A stretch of 64,000 nt of DNA from an uncultured Peptoniphilaceae bacterium (GTDB taxonomy: Bacteria; Bacillota; Clostridia; Tissierellales; Peptoniphilaceae): assembly GCA_943912255.1 (NCBI GenBank), contig CALTTP010000001.1, forward strand, positions 248,001 through 312,000. The letters run 5' to 3'. The notes under the pieces are model-generated. The model saw only the letters and a list, made by a program, of their open reading frames with translations. It had not been told where the DNA came from and ran no database searches. Position numbers and translations under genes: made by a program. Positions 46,701 to 55,211 of the stretch are shown piece after piece; within the stretch, counting starts at the first letter, position 1, and every line of letters begins with the position of its first letter.

Positions 46701-47223
46701 AAATCAAAAGAGAGATTTGCTCAAGTCTAAGGAAGATATACAGGAGATTATTTCAAATTTAGATAAGGAGATGAAAGAAATCTTCTTGGCTTCTTTCAAA
46801 GATATTAACCAAAGATTTAAAAAGATTTTCAAGATTCTCTTTGATGGAGGTAATGCTCAACTTAGGCTGGAAGGACCGGATCCTTTGGTTTCTGGAGTCG
46901 AAATCGTGGCAGAACCACCAGGAAAGAAATTACAAAGCCTTTCTCTTCTTTCTGGCGGAGAAAAAGCTCTTACAGCGGTGGCACTTCTATTTGCTATCTT
47001 TGAGACAAGACCTTCACCTTTCTGTATTTTAGATGAAATTGATGCTGCTTTAGATGAAGCAAATATAACCAGATATACAAATTATTTAAGGTCCTTAACA
47101 GATTCTACTCAATTTATAATGATATCCCATAGGAAAACTACAATGGAGATTGCTGACGTCCTTTATGGGGTAAGTATGGAGGAAGAGGGAGTAAGTAAAG
47201 TCATCTCTCTAAAGCTAAAGTAG
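43708..47223 (+). CDS. smc: Chromosome segregation ATPase SMC
   Basis: The core of the bacterial condensin with ScpA and ScpB, both encoded later in the window. The 1171 aa show Walker A GPNGSGKS (31-38), a first long coiled-coil (about 160-495), the hinge (about 500-650, with VVENELDAKDLIEYLKREKIGRLTFLPL), a second coiled-coil (to about 1010), the C-motif LSLLSGGEKALTAVALLFA and Walker B FCILDEIDAALDEANI. The start is TTG 43708 in the overlap TTGA with the upstream stop, with AGAGG before it. A 63-codon frame in another phase (46841-47032) is a shadow. Confidence 0.97.
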   Translation: MKLESVELRGFKSFKDRVNLQFNTPICAIVGPNGSGKSNISDGIRWVLGEQSAKSLRGNKMEDVIFSGTEKIAPLNYASVSLYFDNSEHWIPIDYDKVVVSRRVFRSGESEYYINKKPCRLKDVRELFMDTGIGKEGYSIIGQGRIDEILSNKSEDRRYIFEEASGISKYKYKKDEAIKKLEKTVNNLGRIEDVLIQKQENRDYLEKQAKKASLGLKLTQEIKLLDLHYYLIDVENINVKNQEILQGTKTLQGEINDHRIVIQKEEPKFIKEESELKDLQDKIKTLKFESSKGDKELQRSRLKLTLNKERVKNDSKELERLALEEDYFTNKIKEIKEKSEKFIEEDTSLKDRLLEDKDELKITETEIDNLRDTIENLESEVKTKSQKIEILREDLNRINVERLTREKLEENRREDISSIQSQRLNLKEELDNLNKDQESLKGILQDINEKLNLEDKNRNILEASIEENLNKIENLKNKFQKIDVELNTKNRELNFFTNVRDNYEGYSKQVSNFFNRVKSTKLKSKVIGTLADLIEVEDKYLVAINNSLGGSLQNVVVENELDAKDLIEYLKREKIGRLTFLPLNKIFKRNNTVKFDDEKILSVASDIVGVDDKYRGLINHFLNKTLIVDSLNDAIEASKTYKNFRVVTLEGEIFNTWGSIVGGYSGKSFSTEILNRNNKIIDLEREVSSLNSNREELKILLEKSNLNLKKLQQEFSQRIQERDMNLNEKKIIDERIQVNINNLKVKESLVSELDKKLQSVSLKDIDKESREDIESLKLNLEKLTEDEKKLNSLLENSKVEMNQLEIKKAGISSKIESSQRDKNILSNNIQDLSDQFKDLTFRLNSNIERRKELELEVENSTEDTIKLEKSISELEESLKLTNDNIQDYESDYENRLEVFINKKDEISDLKNIVNKLEYSLELNYEKLENLKADLSRIIQGVKEEYSIFIAKFTLIEDVEDPSRKHLKDLKGRLKRLGYFSVDTIEEFRIVDEDLNFLLNQKRDLLKSKEDIQEIISNLDKEMKEIFLASFKDINQRFKKIFKILFDGGNAQLRLEGPDPLVSGVEIVAEPPGKKLQSLSLLSGGEKALTAVALLFAIFETRPSPFCILDEIDAALDEANITRYTNYLRSLTDSTQFIMISHRKTTMEIADVLYGVSMEEEGVSKVISLKLK

Positions 47224-47231
47224 GAGGTAAT

Positions 47232-48353
47232 ATGCTAGAAAAATTTTTTAATAAATTCAAAAAGAACAAGTCTAAAGATTCTGACGAGAAGGATAGGATA
47301 GATGAGTCAACGGACAGTGAAATCAAAGATGATGAAGCTGAAGAATTAGGTGAGCATGAAAAAGATGCAAAGACGGATGATCATATAGAAACGGACAATT
47401 CTGAGGAGATGGAACCTGTTGAAGAAGTTGAAGAAAAAGGTGGTTTCTTCGATAAACTCTTTAAAGGCCTTCAAAAGACAAGGGACAATATCTCCAGTAA
47501 GATTGATGAGGTACTAGCATCCTATCAAAAAGTAGATGAGGATCTACTAGAGGAATTGGAAGAGATATTAATCTCTGCAGATATTGGCGTAGAATCTACC
47601 ATGAATATAATGGATGAGTTAACAGATCAGGTTAAACTAAAAAGGGTTAACGACGCCAAGGTTGTTAAGGACATGCTTATAGATATAATGACTCAAAAGC
47701 TGAAGGATACCAATATGGACAATACCATAGATATTGACAATACACCTTTAGTGATACTTGTAATTGGAGTTAATGGTGTAGGAAAGACAACATCCATTGG
47801 TAAGTTAGCTGCAAAATATAAAAAACAGGGAAAGACCGTTACCTTAGTGGCGGCAGATACCTTTAGGGCTGCGGCTATAGAACAGCTGACAGAGTGGTCA
47901 CAAAGAGCAAGAGTAGATATTATTTCCCATAAGGAAGGGGCGGATCCTGCCTCAGTTGTATATGACGGAATTGCTTCTGCAAAATCTAAAAACACAGATA
48001 TACTTATTTGCGATACTGCTGGAAGACTACACAATAAGAAGAATCTAATGAATGAATTAGAGAAAATTCACAGAATTATAGATAGGGAATATCCTCAAGC
48101 TAGAAAAGAGGTACTTTTAGTTGTAGATGGAACAACTGGTCAAAATGCAATACTTCAAACGAAACAGTTTAAAGAGGTTGCAAATATTACAGGGGTTGTC
48201 ATAACAAAACTAGATGGTACAGCAAAGGGTGGTATGGTATTTCCACTTCAAGTAGAGTTAGGCATTCCAATAAAATATATTGGAGTAGGAGAGCAAATAG
48301 ATCAACTTATGGAATTTGAGCCGACAGAATTTATTCAAGCAATTTTTAATTAA
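47232..48353 (+). CDS. ftsY: Signal recognition particle receptor FtsY
   Basis: A GTPase that docks SRP-ribosome complexes at the membrane. The 373 aa have a charged acidic A domain (about 15-75) following a basic amphipathic start MLEKFFNKFKKNK, then N domain helices and the G domain with GVNGVGKTT (179-187), DTFRAAAIEQL, DTAGR and TKLDGTAKGG. AGGAGG precedes ATG 47232. The smc-ftsY order is standard in Firmicutes; ffh and ylxM are not next to it. Confidence 0.96.
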   Translation: MLEKFFNKFKKNKSKDSDEKDRIDESTDSEIKDDEAEELGEHEKDAKTDDHIETDNSEEMEPVEEVEEKGGFFDKLFKGLQKTRDNISSKIDEVLASYQKVDEDLLEELEEILISADIGVESTMNIMDELTDQVKLKRVNDAKVVKDMLIDIMTQKLKDTNMDNTIDIDNTPLVILVIGVNGVGKTTSIGKLAAKYKKQGKTVTLVAADTFRAAAIEQLTEWSQRARVDIISHKEGADPASVVYDGIASAKSKNTDILICDTAGRLHNKKNLMNELEKIHRIIDREYPQARKEVLLVVDGTTGQNAILQTKQFKEVANITGVVITKLDGTAKGGMVFPLQVELGIPIKYIGVGEQIDQLMEFEPTEFIQAIFN

Positions 48354-48365
48354 TTATTTACTTTA

Positions 48366-48394
48366 TTGCATTGAATTATAACATTTGTTAAAAT
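48366..48394 (+). promoter_or_regulatory. Promoter of the asp23 gene
   Basis: TTGCAT and TAAAAT are 17 bases apart, with an extended -10 TG-T. It is 18 bases before the ATG. Confidence 0.6.
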
Positions 48395-48412
48395 GAATTA
48401 TGGGGGTTAATT

Positions 48413-48751
48413 ATGTTGAACAAAAATAGATTTGAAAATGGTACAGTTAAGATGTCTAATGAAATTATAAATAAAATTGCAAGTACAACAGCTTTAGAAA
48501 TTGAAGGAGTTGTTGCATTGGCAGGAAATTTAGGTGAATATATATACGACGGTTTAAGAGGAGCTTCCCGAGCTGTTGAAGTGGAAGTAGGAAGAGATTT
48601 TGTAATTATCACCGTAAATGTTATTTTGAGAATGGGCGTAAGATTACCTGAAGTTTCAAAGAACGTTCAGTCCAAAATAAAGGAAAATGTTGAGAATATA
48701 ACAGGCCTAAAAGTTTCACAAGTAAACACAAGCATAGTTGGTATATATTAG
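48413..48751 (+). CDS. Asp23/Gls24 family envelope stress protein
   Basis: A 112-aa protein of the Asp23 family, which in Staphylococcus coats the membrane through an anchor (AmaP) and responds to envelope stress. Typical segments are TVKMSNEIINKIASTTALEIEGVVALAG, GRDFVIITVNVILRMGVRLPEV and VQSKIKENVENITGLKVSQVNT. No AmaP-like partner is next to it. Position before nusB-xseA matches many Clostridia, where it is called YqhY. GGGGG precedes ATG 48413. Confidence 0.93.
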   Translation: MLNKNRFENGTVKMSNEIINKIASTTALEIEGVVALAGNLGEYIYDGLRGASRAVEVEVGRDFVIITVNVILRMGVRLPEVSKNVQSKIKENVENITGLKVSQVNTSIVGIY

Positions 48752-48755
48752 ACTT

Positions 48756-48778
48756 ACCCTATTAATTGTGAGGGTTTT
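48756..48778 (+). terminator. Weak terminator after asp23
   Basis: A 5-bp stem ACCCT/AGGGT with a 10-base loop and TTTT after it; the short stem makes it doubtful. Confidence 0.35.
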
Positions 48779-48783
48779 ACTAA

Positions 48784-48816
48784 AAATTAAGCACTCATCC
48801 TTTGAGTACTTGCTTA
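48784..48816 (+). repeat. Hairpin family copy B (asp23-nusB gap)
   Basis: The core arms AGCACTCA (48790-48797) and TGAGTACT (48803-48810) pair with one C-A mismatch and a 5-base loop; the outer part is less well paired than in the other copies. It is the most divergent member of the four-copy family. Confidence 0.45.
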
Positions 48817-48819
48817 ATA

Positions 48820-48847
48820 TTGAAGATCAGTGTTCCCAATCTATTAC
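48820..48847 (+). promoter_or_regulatory. Possible promoter of nusB-xseA-xseB-ispA
   Basis: TTGAAG and TATTAC with 16 bases between, directly after the hairpin at 48784-48816. Confidence 0.35.
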
Positions 48848-48893
48848 ACTTTTAGCTTGTTAATAGTTTATAGGGTTAATATATGGAGGAAAT

Positions 48894-49304
48894 TTGAGTA
48901 GGAAAGAAGCAAGGGAATGGATAGTTAAATTAATATTCCAAATGACTATAAATAACGAATACAGACTACAGGATATTGAGTCTTTTTTGAAACACTTTGA
49001 AATCGACGAAAAACATAGAGACTTTATCATTTCTTCAGTGAAATCTATATTAGAAAATCTAGAGGAAATTGACAAAAAGATTAAGGATAATCTTATAGGT
49101 TGGGATTTTAATAGGTTGTATGCCATTGATATTTCTATTTTGAGGGTTGCAACTAATGAATTGCTTTACGATGAGAATATTCCTAGCAGAGTATCTATAA
49201 ATGAAGCTGTTGAAATAGCAAAAAAATACTCTTCTGAGGATTCTTTTAGATTTATTAATGGAGTACTTGGTTCTATAGCAAAAGGTGATGTCGATGAAGG
49301 CTAA
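48894..49304 (+). CDS. nusB: Transcription antitermination factor NusB (TTG start)
   Basis: An RNA-binding factor of rRNA antitermination, working with NusE. The 136-aa all-helical protein begins [16 protein letters not shown] and contains [55 protein letters not shown], the family core. The start is TTG 48894, only 4 bases after GGAGG at 48885-48889; no ATG is available. Confidence 0.93.
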   Translation: MSRKEAREWIVKLIFQMTINNEYRLQDIESFLKHFEIDEKHRDFIISSVKSILENLEEIDKKIKDNLIGWDFNRLYAIDISILRVATNELLYDENIPSRVSINEAVEIAKKYSSEDSFRFINGVLGSIAKGDVDEG

Positions 49305-50631
49305 AGCCTTTACAGTTACAGAAATATCAAAATATATTGGAGCTTTACTTGTTAGGGATCCTATTCTTAAGGAAGTTGTAGTACAGGGTGAAATATCTAA
49401 TTTTAAAAAATCCGCCAGAAATATATACTTTAGCTTAAAAGACGAGGGAGCCACCATTAAATGTGTGGTTTTTAGAAATATGGAATTGTCTAAGGAACTT
49501 TCTCTTATGGATGGGGATAAGGTGTCTATAAAGGGGAGTATTATAACTTACGACAGAGGAGGCTATTATCAACTTCTAGCAAAAGAAGTGGTAAATGCAG
49601 GTTTAGGCGATATATTTAGAAATTATGAGAAACTTAAGGAAAAATTGAAAAAGGCAGGTTACTTTGATGCAGATCATAAGAAGCCAATACCTTCCATGCC
49701 AGAAAATATCGGTATTGTTACATCTCCTACGGGTGCGGCAATTAGAGATATAATAACGACTATTCACAGGAGATTTCCCATAGCGAATATCTATGTGTAT
49801 CCTGCTATAGTTCAAGGGGTCAATGCCCCTGGAAGTCTAATAAAGGGTTTGTCCTTACTGGAGTCTATGGACTACATAGATTTAATTATTATAGGGCGAG
49901 GAGGAGGCTCTTTTGAAGATTTAAATGGATTTAACGACGAAGAACTTCTTATGAAGATATTTGGATCTAAAAAACCTATTGTTTCTGCTGTAGGTCATGA
50001 AGTGGACAATATGTTATCGGATTTTGTAAGTGATCTGAGAGCGCCAACGCCAACTGCTGCTGGGGAGTTAGTTACTCCAAATCTTTTGGATTTGGTAGAA
50101 TATTTAAATAACAAGATGATATCAATTCAACGTTCCTACTATAATTTTTTTATGGAGGAGAGACGAAAATTAGATTACTATGGCAATACTATAAAATTCC
50201 ATAGTCCTTTGGAAAAAATCCATAAGATGAAAATAGAGACCAATAATTTAATGGATAGAGTGAGTCATCAATCGGCATTAAATATTCTTCGTAAGAGAGA
50301 TAAGTTAGAAAAACTGGAAATAATCTTGTTAAAGCAAAATCCATTGGATAAGATTACGGTTTTAAGAGATGATATAAATAATGCGAATAAGATAATTAAT
50401 ATTAAAATATTGGCTAATTTTGAAAAAGAAAGGCTTAGACTAAAGAATTTATATACAAAGATTCTATGTCATGATGATAAAAGAATTAAGAAACTAGGTT
50501 ATATTAGACTTTCATCTAAGGATAGATATATAAGATCGGTAAAGGATTTGACTTTAGGTGAATTGGTAAAATTACATTTTGATGACGGAAGTGCTACAAG
50601 TGAAATAAGGAGTATTGAAAATGGAAAATAG
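49294..50631 (+). CDS. xseA: Exodeoxyribonuclease VII large subunit
   Basis: The catalytic subunit of a single-strand exonuclease. The 445 aa have an N-terminal OB domain ([24 protein letters not shown]), the central catalytic domain with [42 protein letters not shown] and SAVGHEVDN, and a C-terminal helical stalk. I chose ATG 49294, spaced 6 bases from AAAGGTG; the ATG at 49288 and GTG at 49285 lie on top of that site. It overlaps nusB by 11 bases. Confidence 0.95.
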   Translation: MKAKAFTVTEISKYIGALLVRDPILKEVVVQGEISNFKKSARNIYFSLKDEGATIKCVVFRNMELSKELSLMDGDKVSIKGSIITYDRGGYYQLLAKEVVNAGLGDIFRNYEKLKEKLKKAGYFDADHKKPIPSMPENIGIVTSPTGAAIRDIITTIHRRFPIANIYVYPAIVQGVNAPGSLIKGLSLLESMDYIDLIIIGRGGGSFEDLNGFNDEELLMKIFGSKKPIVSAVGHEVDNMLSDFVSDLRAPTPTAAGELVTPNLLDLVEYLNNKMISIQRSYYNFFMEERRKLDYYGNTIKFHSPLEKIHKMKIETNNLMDRVSHQSALNILRKRDKLEKLEIILLKQNPLDKITVLRDDINNANKIINIKILANFEKERLRLKNLYTKILCHDDKRIKKLGYIRLSSKDRYIRSVKDLTLGELVKLHFDDGSATSEIRSIENGK

Positions 50632-50854
50632 GTTCTCAAACTATGAAAATAGCTTAAAGAGATTGGAAGAGATTTTAGAAAAATTAGAACAGGATAATAT
50701 AACATTGGAAGAAAATGTTGTACTATATGAAGAAGCTTTAGAACTACACAAAAAGCTTATGGATATTCTTGACCGGGAGGAAGGTAAAATCAGGCTTATA
50801 ACAGAAGATGGTAGCTCGGATTTTAACCCTGATAACCTGGAAACCGATGAATAG
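50621..50854 (+). CDS. xseB: Exodeoxyribonuclease VII small subunit
   Basis: A 77-aa helical protein that binds the XseA stalk. The core SNYENSLKRLEEILEKLEQDNITLEENVVLYEEALELHKK is typical. ATG 50621 is 8 bases from AAGGAG; a TTG at 50615 is too close to that site. It overlaps xseA by 11 bases and ispA by 8. Confidence 0.93.
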   Translation: MENRFSNYENSLKRLEEILEKLEQDNITLEENVVLYEEALELHKKLMDILDREEGKIRLITEDGSSDFNPDNLETDE

Positions 50855-51689
50855 TTTTAGAGATGATTTTGAACTACGAAGAAGTTCTATCAATGAAAAG
50901 CTATTAGAGATTTTTTCTGAGGAGAATATTTTACAAGAGGGTTCTAGATACGCTCTTATGAATAGAGGAAAAAGATTAAGACCTATCTTATTCCTGGAAT
51001 TTTATCAACTCTTTAAAAAATTGAATGAATCTGCTTTCAATTTTGCTTGTGGAATCGAGTTAATTCACAATTATTCCCTAGTTCATGACGACTTACCTGC
51101 TATGGATGATGATGAATTTAGAAGGGGAGAAGTGACTACCCATATTAAATATGGTGAGGATATGGGAATACTTATAGGAGACGGACTACTTAATAAGAGT
51201 ATGGAGTGCATTCTCCTAGCAATTGAATCTTCAGAAAATAAAATGGATTATATTTCTGCTTCCAAATACCTCTATTCCCAGTCTGGTTATGATGGAATGA
51301 TACTGGGACAGGTTTTAGATATAAAAAACCAACTCCACAGTAAAGAGGACCTTATGGATATGTACGATAAAAAAACCTGTGGACTTATAAAGGCTTCCTG
51401 TAAATGTGGAGCAATATGCGCAGGTGCTACTACAAGTCAAATAAGGGCAGCGGAAGAATTTGGATATCATTTAGGATTGGCTTTTCAGTTGAGAGATGAT
51501 TTGTTGGATTTTGATGAAGATTTAAATTCAAACAAATTAACTTATGCTACCATAGTCAAAGATAAAGAAAAAATAGATCATTTAGTTAAAGAGCATTCTA
51601 GTAAAGCGTTGGAAAACCTGAATGAATTTAGCAAGGATACTAGCTTTTTAATTAGTTTGACAAAAGAATTAGTTGCACGAGAAGTGTGA
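50847..51689 (+). CDS. ispA: Polyprenyl (farnesyl) diphosphate synthase
   Basis: A head-to-tail prenyltransferase making farnesyl (or geranyl) diphosphate from isopentenyl diphosphate. The 280 aa carry the first aspartate-rich motif DDLPAMDDDEFRRG near residue 75 and the second, RDDLLDFDED, near 215. I chose ATG 50847, overlapping the xseB stop; an in-frame ATG at 50808 adds 13 non-family residues deep inside xseB. dxs and tlyA, which commonly follow in Firmicutes, are not here. Confidence 0.92.
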   Translation: MNSFRDDFELRRSSINEKLLEIFSEENILQEGSRYALMNRGKRLRPILFLEFYQLFKKLNESAFNFACGIELIHNYSLVHDDLPAMDDDEFRRGEVTTHIKYGEDMGILIGDGLLNKSMECILLAIESSENKMDYISASKYLYSQSGYDGMILGQVLDIKNQLHSKEDLMDMYDKKTCGLIKASCKCGAICAGATTSQIRAAEEFGYHLGLAFQLRDDLLDFDEDLNSNKLTYATIVKDKEKIDHLVKEHSSKALENLNEFSKDTSFLISLTKELVAREV

Positions 51690-51700
51690 TTTTAGTTGTA

Positions 51701-51733
51701 CAATTGAGCACTTATATCTTAGGTGCTTGATTG
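51701..51733 (+). repeat. Hairpin family copy C (ispA-argR gap)
   Basis: Arms 51701-51714 and 51720-51733 pair at all 14 positions (three wobbles) around a 5-base loop TATCT. It is the best-paired copy and lies just upstream of the argR promoter. Confidence 0.6.
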
Positions 51734-51743
51734 GACATGAATA

Positions 51744-51771
51744 TTGACAGGAATAAATAAATGAATATATT
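51744..51771 (+). promoter_or_regulatory. Promoter of argR, with possible ARG-box half sites
   Basis: TTGACA and TATATT are separated by 16 bases. CATGAATATT (51736-51745) and ATGAATATAT (51761-51770) look like ARG-box halves, so autorepression is possible. The rest of the 197-base gap to 51886 holds no gene. Confidence 0.55.
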
Positions 51772-51886
51772 TAAAGGTTTTAAAGTTTTTCTTTTTGGCA
51801 CTATGTTAGTTTTTATATGGAAGAGATATTACATATGGGGTTTTAATACCTTAATTTATAGTGATTAGTGTTATAAGGAGAAAATT

Positions 51887-52339
51887 ATGAAAAAGTATGC
51901 AAGACAGAGACTTATATTAGATTTAGTTCAGAAACATGAAATAAAGACACAGGAAGAATTGTCCGATCTACTTGAGAAAAATGAAGTAAGAGCAACCCAG
52001 GCTACCATTTCAAGGGATATTAAAGAACTTAGAATATCTAAGGTTCAAACAAGGGATGGGGAATATCAATATGCAGTTATTGATACTGTTCATGATTCAT
52101 TAAATGAAAGATTAGATAAAATATTTAAATCAGCTGTTTTAAACATAGACCATAATGGTGACATGGTGATTGTAAAAACCATTTCACACACTGCTACCGT
52201 ATGCGCTGTTCCTATTACAAATGCAAAAATAAAGCATGTGTGTGGTATTTTATCAGGAGACGATGTAATATTTATAGCAGTGGACGATAAAAGTAAACTA
52301 GATAAGGTTGTGGAAGAAATTAAATCCATAATGAAATAA
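51887..52339 (+). CDS. argR: Arginine repressor ArgR/AhrC
   Basis: An arginine-sensing hexameric regulator of 150 aa. The N-terminal winged helix (RQRLILDLVQKHEIKTQEELSDLL ... RATQATISRDIKELRISK) binds DNA. The C-terminal domain with CGILSGDDVIFIAVDDKSK binds arginine; the family norm here is GTIAGDDT, so one or two residues deviate. AAGGAG precedes ATG 51887. recN follows, as in other Firmicutes. Confidence 0.95.
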   Translation: MKKYARQRLILDLVQKHEIKTQEELSDLLEKNEVRATQATISRDIKELRISKVQTRDGEYQYAVIDTVHDSLNERLDKIFKSAVLNIDHNGDMVIVKTISHTATVCAVPITNAKIKHVCGILSGDDVIFIAVDDKSKLDKVVEEIKSIMK

Positions 52340-52356
52340 AATTGGTAAGGTGAAGA

Positions 52357-54048
52357 ATGTTACAAGAGCTTTATATTGAAAATTTCGTTATTATTGATAA
52401 AGTATCCATAGAGTTTTCCCCTTCTTTTAATGTGATAACTGGAGAAACTGGATCGGGAAAAACCATATTAGTAAATGCTTTAAAGTTGCTATTAGGTGAT
52501 AGATTCCAAAAAAATTACATAGGTAATTATTCCAAGAAATCCATTGTGGAAGGTAAATTTATAATAGAGTCCAAGAACAAATTAAATAAATTTAAAGAGA
52601 TGGGATATGAACTGGAAGACGGAGTTTTAATAGTGACTAGGGAGGTATCTAAATCCAATAGTAGTTTTAATAGGATCAATGGTAGAAATGTAACATTAAA
52701 TTTTTTAAAGGAATTAATGGAAGATTTAATTGATATTCATAGCCAAAATGAAAATCAAACCCTTTTAAAGAAATCAAATTACATTAATATATTGGATTCT
52801 TTTAATCCAGAAAAAACAAAACCAGTTTTGTCTCAATTGGAGTTAAATTTAAAGGAACTTAAAGTTTTAAAGGAAGAAAAGGAATCTTTAGATTTAAGTT
52901 CTGAAGAAGTTGATAGAGAAAAAGACATTTTAAAATTTCAAATTGAGGAATTGTCCTCAATGGACCTGGAAAATTTAGATGAAGATGAATTGGAAAATGA
53001 ATTAAGACTATTGTCCAATATGGACAATATTAAAACTTCGATTGGTGAAATTAGCCAAACTTTAAGAAATGATGAGTTTGGACAATTTGAGGTTTTAAGC
53101 TCCATAAATGAAATAATGGGAGAGTTAGAAAATTTATCTAAGTTAGACTTGGAATTAAAGCCATTATTTGATAGAATAGAGTCTTCATATTTTGAATTGG
53201 AGGATATTTATAATGAAATTCAAAATTATGGAGAAAGACTGTATTTTGACGAAGAACGTTTAGAATATTTAAACGAAAGCTTAAGAAAAATAACAGAGCT
53301 AAAAAGAAAGTATGGTCCAACAATTAAGGATTTAATAGAATTTAGGGATAAGTCTTTAAAACGTTTAGAAACTTTAAATAGTATTGAAAAAAATATAAGC
53401 ACTTTGGACAAGGAGATTGAAAAAGTATATTCTAATTGTAGATTACTAAGTGAAGAACTTACTAAAATTAGGAAAATCCAAGGTGAAAAATTGGAAGAGG
53501 ATATTCTTAATAATATTAAGAATCTTAATATGCCAAATGCAGAATTTAAAATCCTCTTTGAAGAGAATGAAGAAATCACTAAAAAAGGAAAGGACAATAT
53601 AGACTTTTATATTTCTACAAATGTAGGTCAAAAGTTAATGCCCTTATCAAAGGTTGCTTCTGGAGGGGAACTTTCCAGAATTATGCTGGCCTTAAAAACT
53701 TCACTAGCCTCCATTGACAATGTGGACACATTGATATTTGATGAAGTGGATACGGGAATCAGTGGAAGAACGGCTATTTTAGTAGGTGAAAAGCTACAAA
53801 AGATTTCTAAAGTTAGACAGATTATAACTATTTCTCATTTAGCACAAATAGCTTCTTTAGCTAGTTTTCATATTTTAATTGAAAAAAATGAAGATCAGGA
53901 AAGTACTATTTCCAATATACGAGCTATAGACAACGATGAGAGAATAATGGAGATATCCAGGCTTATTGGTGGTGTAGACATAACGGATACCACCATACAA
54001 CAAGCTAAGGATATGTTAATTCAAGGAAAAAAACTTTTTAATTTATAG
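52357..54048 (+). CDS. recN: DNA repair ATPase RecN
   Basis: An SMC-like double-strand-break repair protein, 563 aa. Walker A GETGSGKT is at 29-36, two coiled-coil arms span about 155-235 and 265-370, then come ASGGELSRIMLALKTSL and Walker B LIFDEVDTGISG. AAGGTGA precedes ATG 52357. In spore formers spoIVB and spo0A usually follow; here a NUDIX gene does. Confidence 0.95.
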   Translation: MLQELYIENFVIIDKVSIEFSPSFNVITGETGSGKTILVNALKLLLGDRFQKNYIGNYSKKSIVEGKFIIESKNKLNKFKEMGYELEDGVLIVTREVSKSNSSFNRINGRNVTLNFLKELMEDLIDIHSQNENQTLLKKSNYINILDSFNPEKTKPVLSQLELNLKELKVLKEEKESLDLSSEEVDREKDILKFQIEELSSMDLENLDEDELENELRLLSNMDNIKTSIGEISQTLRNDEFGQFEVLSSINEIMGELENLSKLDLELKPLFDRIESSYFELEDIYNEIQNYGERLYFDEERLEYLNESLRKITELKRKYGPTIKDLIEFRDKSLKRLETLNSIEKNISTLDKEIEKVYSNCRLLSEELTKIRKIQGEKLEEDILNNIKNLNMPNAEFKILFEENEEITKKGKDNIDFYISTNVGQKLMPLSKVASGGELSRIMLALKTSLASIDNVDTLIFDEVDTGISGRTAILVGEKLQKISKVRQIITISHLAQIASLASFHILIEKNEDQESTISNIRAIDNDERIMEISRLIGGVDITDTTIQQAKDMLIQGKKLFNL

Positions 54049-54060
54049 GAGAAACAATAT

Positions 54061-54597
54061 ATGAGTGAAGAAAAAACTATAAAATCTGAAATGATTTATG
54101 AAGGTAGGATACTCAATTTAAGAGTTGATACAGTTGAACTGGAAAATAGAAAATATTCAAAAAGGGAGATTGTGGAACATGCCAACGCTGTGGCTATAAT
54201 ACCCCTTAAGGATGATAAGATAATTTTTGTTAGACAGTTTAGAAAAGCAGTAAATAAAGATTTATTGGAATTGCCTGCAGGACTTATTGAATCCAATGAG
54301 CTACCAAAGGAAGCTGCTAGTAGGGAGCTACAAGAGGAAATAGAATATGATGCTAAGGAAATGGAATATTTGTTTGATAGCTATTCTTCACCAGGATTTA
54401 CTGATGAAAAGATGTCATATTTTCTAGCAAAGGACTTATTTCCTTCAAAAAGGGAAAATGATGAGGATGAATTTTTAAAAATTGAAGAATACAGTCTCAA
54501 TGAGGCTTTAAAGATGATAGAAGAAGGTAAAATAGAAGATTCTAAAACTATAGTTGGACTACTTTATCTTAATATGAGAAAGGGAAATAATGATTAG
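54061..54597 (+). CDS. NUDIX hydrolase, ADP-ribose pyrophosphatase type
   Basis: A 178-aa NUDIX enzyme. The box is GLIESNELPKEAASRELQEEI (about residues 80-100), with the metal-binding REx2EE glutamates. The flanking VEHANAVAIIPLKDDKIIFVRQFRKAV and SYSSPGFTDEKMSYFLAKDL suit the NudF/ADP-ribose group. It lies between recN and the M50 gene and overlaps the latter by 8 bases. Confidence 0.9.
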   Translation: MSEEKTIKSEMIYEGRILNLRVDTVELENRKYSKREIVEHANAVAIIPLKDDKIIFVRQFRKAVNKDLLELPAGLIESNELPKEAASRELQEEIEYDAKEMEYLFDSYSSPGFTDEKMSYFLAKDLFPSKRENDEDEFLKIEEYSLNEALKMIEEGKIEDSKTIVGLLYLNMRKGNND

Positions 54598-55210
54598 TAC
54601 AGATTATATTTTAACTTATATAATAGTCTTTTCAGCTTTGATCATCTCCCTTATATTACATGAAAATGCTCATGGGGTTGCTGCTTTATACATGGGGGAT
54701 ACTACAGCAAAAGATCAGGGGAGATTGTCTTTAAATCCTTTAAAGCATTTGTCCCTATTTGGAACCTTGTCCTTGTTGATATTTCATTTTGGATGGGCAA
54801 AACCAGTGCCAATTAATCCCTATAATTTCAAAAATAGAAAGCTGGGAGATTTTTTAGTTTCCATAGCAGGGATAATGACTAACTTTATATTAGCTTTTAT
54901 TTTTCTCTTTATTTTAGAATATCCTCTTAAAAATGCCAATCTAAATCCCTATTTGTATTTATTTCTAAAGTCCATGGTACAATATAATGTTTTTCTTGGA
55001 GTATTTAATCTAATACCCCTACCTCCTTTAGACGGTTCTAAGATAGTAATGTCCTTTTTGCCTATTGAGGTATCTGAAAGACTTTATAGTGTTGAGAGAT
55101 ATACTAATATGATTTTAATCGCCTTAATAATTGCTGGTGTTATTTCTCAAATTGTTGTATCTATGGCTAATGGAGTTTTAAGTTTTATGTATTTAATATT
55201 AGGAAGGTAA
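54590..55210 (+). CDS. M50 site-2 protease family membrane protein
   Basis: A 206-aa polytopic metalloprotease-like protein of the YwhC group, smaller than RseP and without a PDZ domain. The zinc motif is HENAH (H24, E25, H28), and the third ligand lies in PLPPLDGSKIV near residue 150. About five hydrophobic segments are present. The position before scpA matches many Clostridia. Its substrate is unknown. Confidence 0.88.
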   Translation: MISTDYILTYIIVFSALIISLILHENAHGVAALYMGDTTAKDQGRLSLNPLKHLSLFGTLSLLIFHFGWAKPVPINPYNFKNRKLGDFLVSIAGIMTNFILAFIFLFILEYPLKNANLNPYLYLFLKSMVQYNVFLGVFNLIPLPPLDGSKIVMSFLPIEVSERLYSVERYTNMILIALIIAGVISQIVVSMANGVLSFMYLILGR

Positions 55211-55211
55211 A

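Noticed and set aside
46841..47032. A 63-codon + strand frame inside the end of smc
   Set aside because: It is read in another frame of a strongly conserved ATPase region, with no ribosome binding site.
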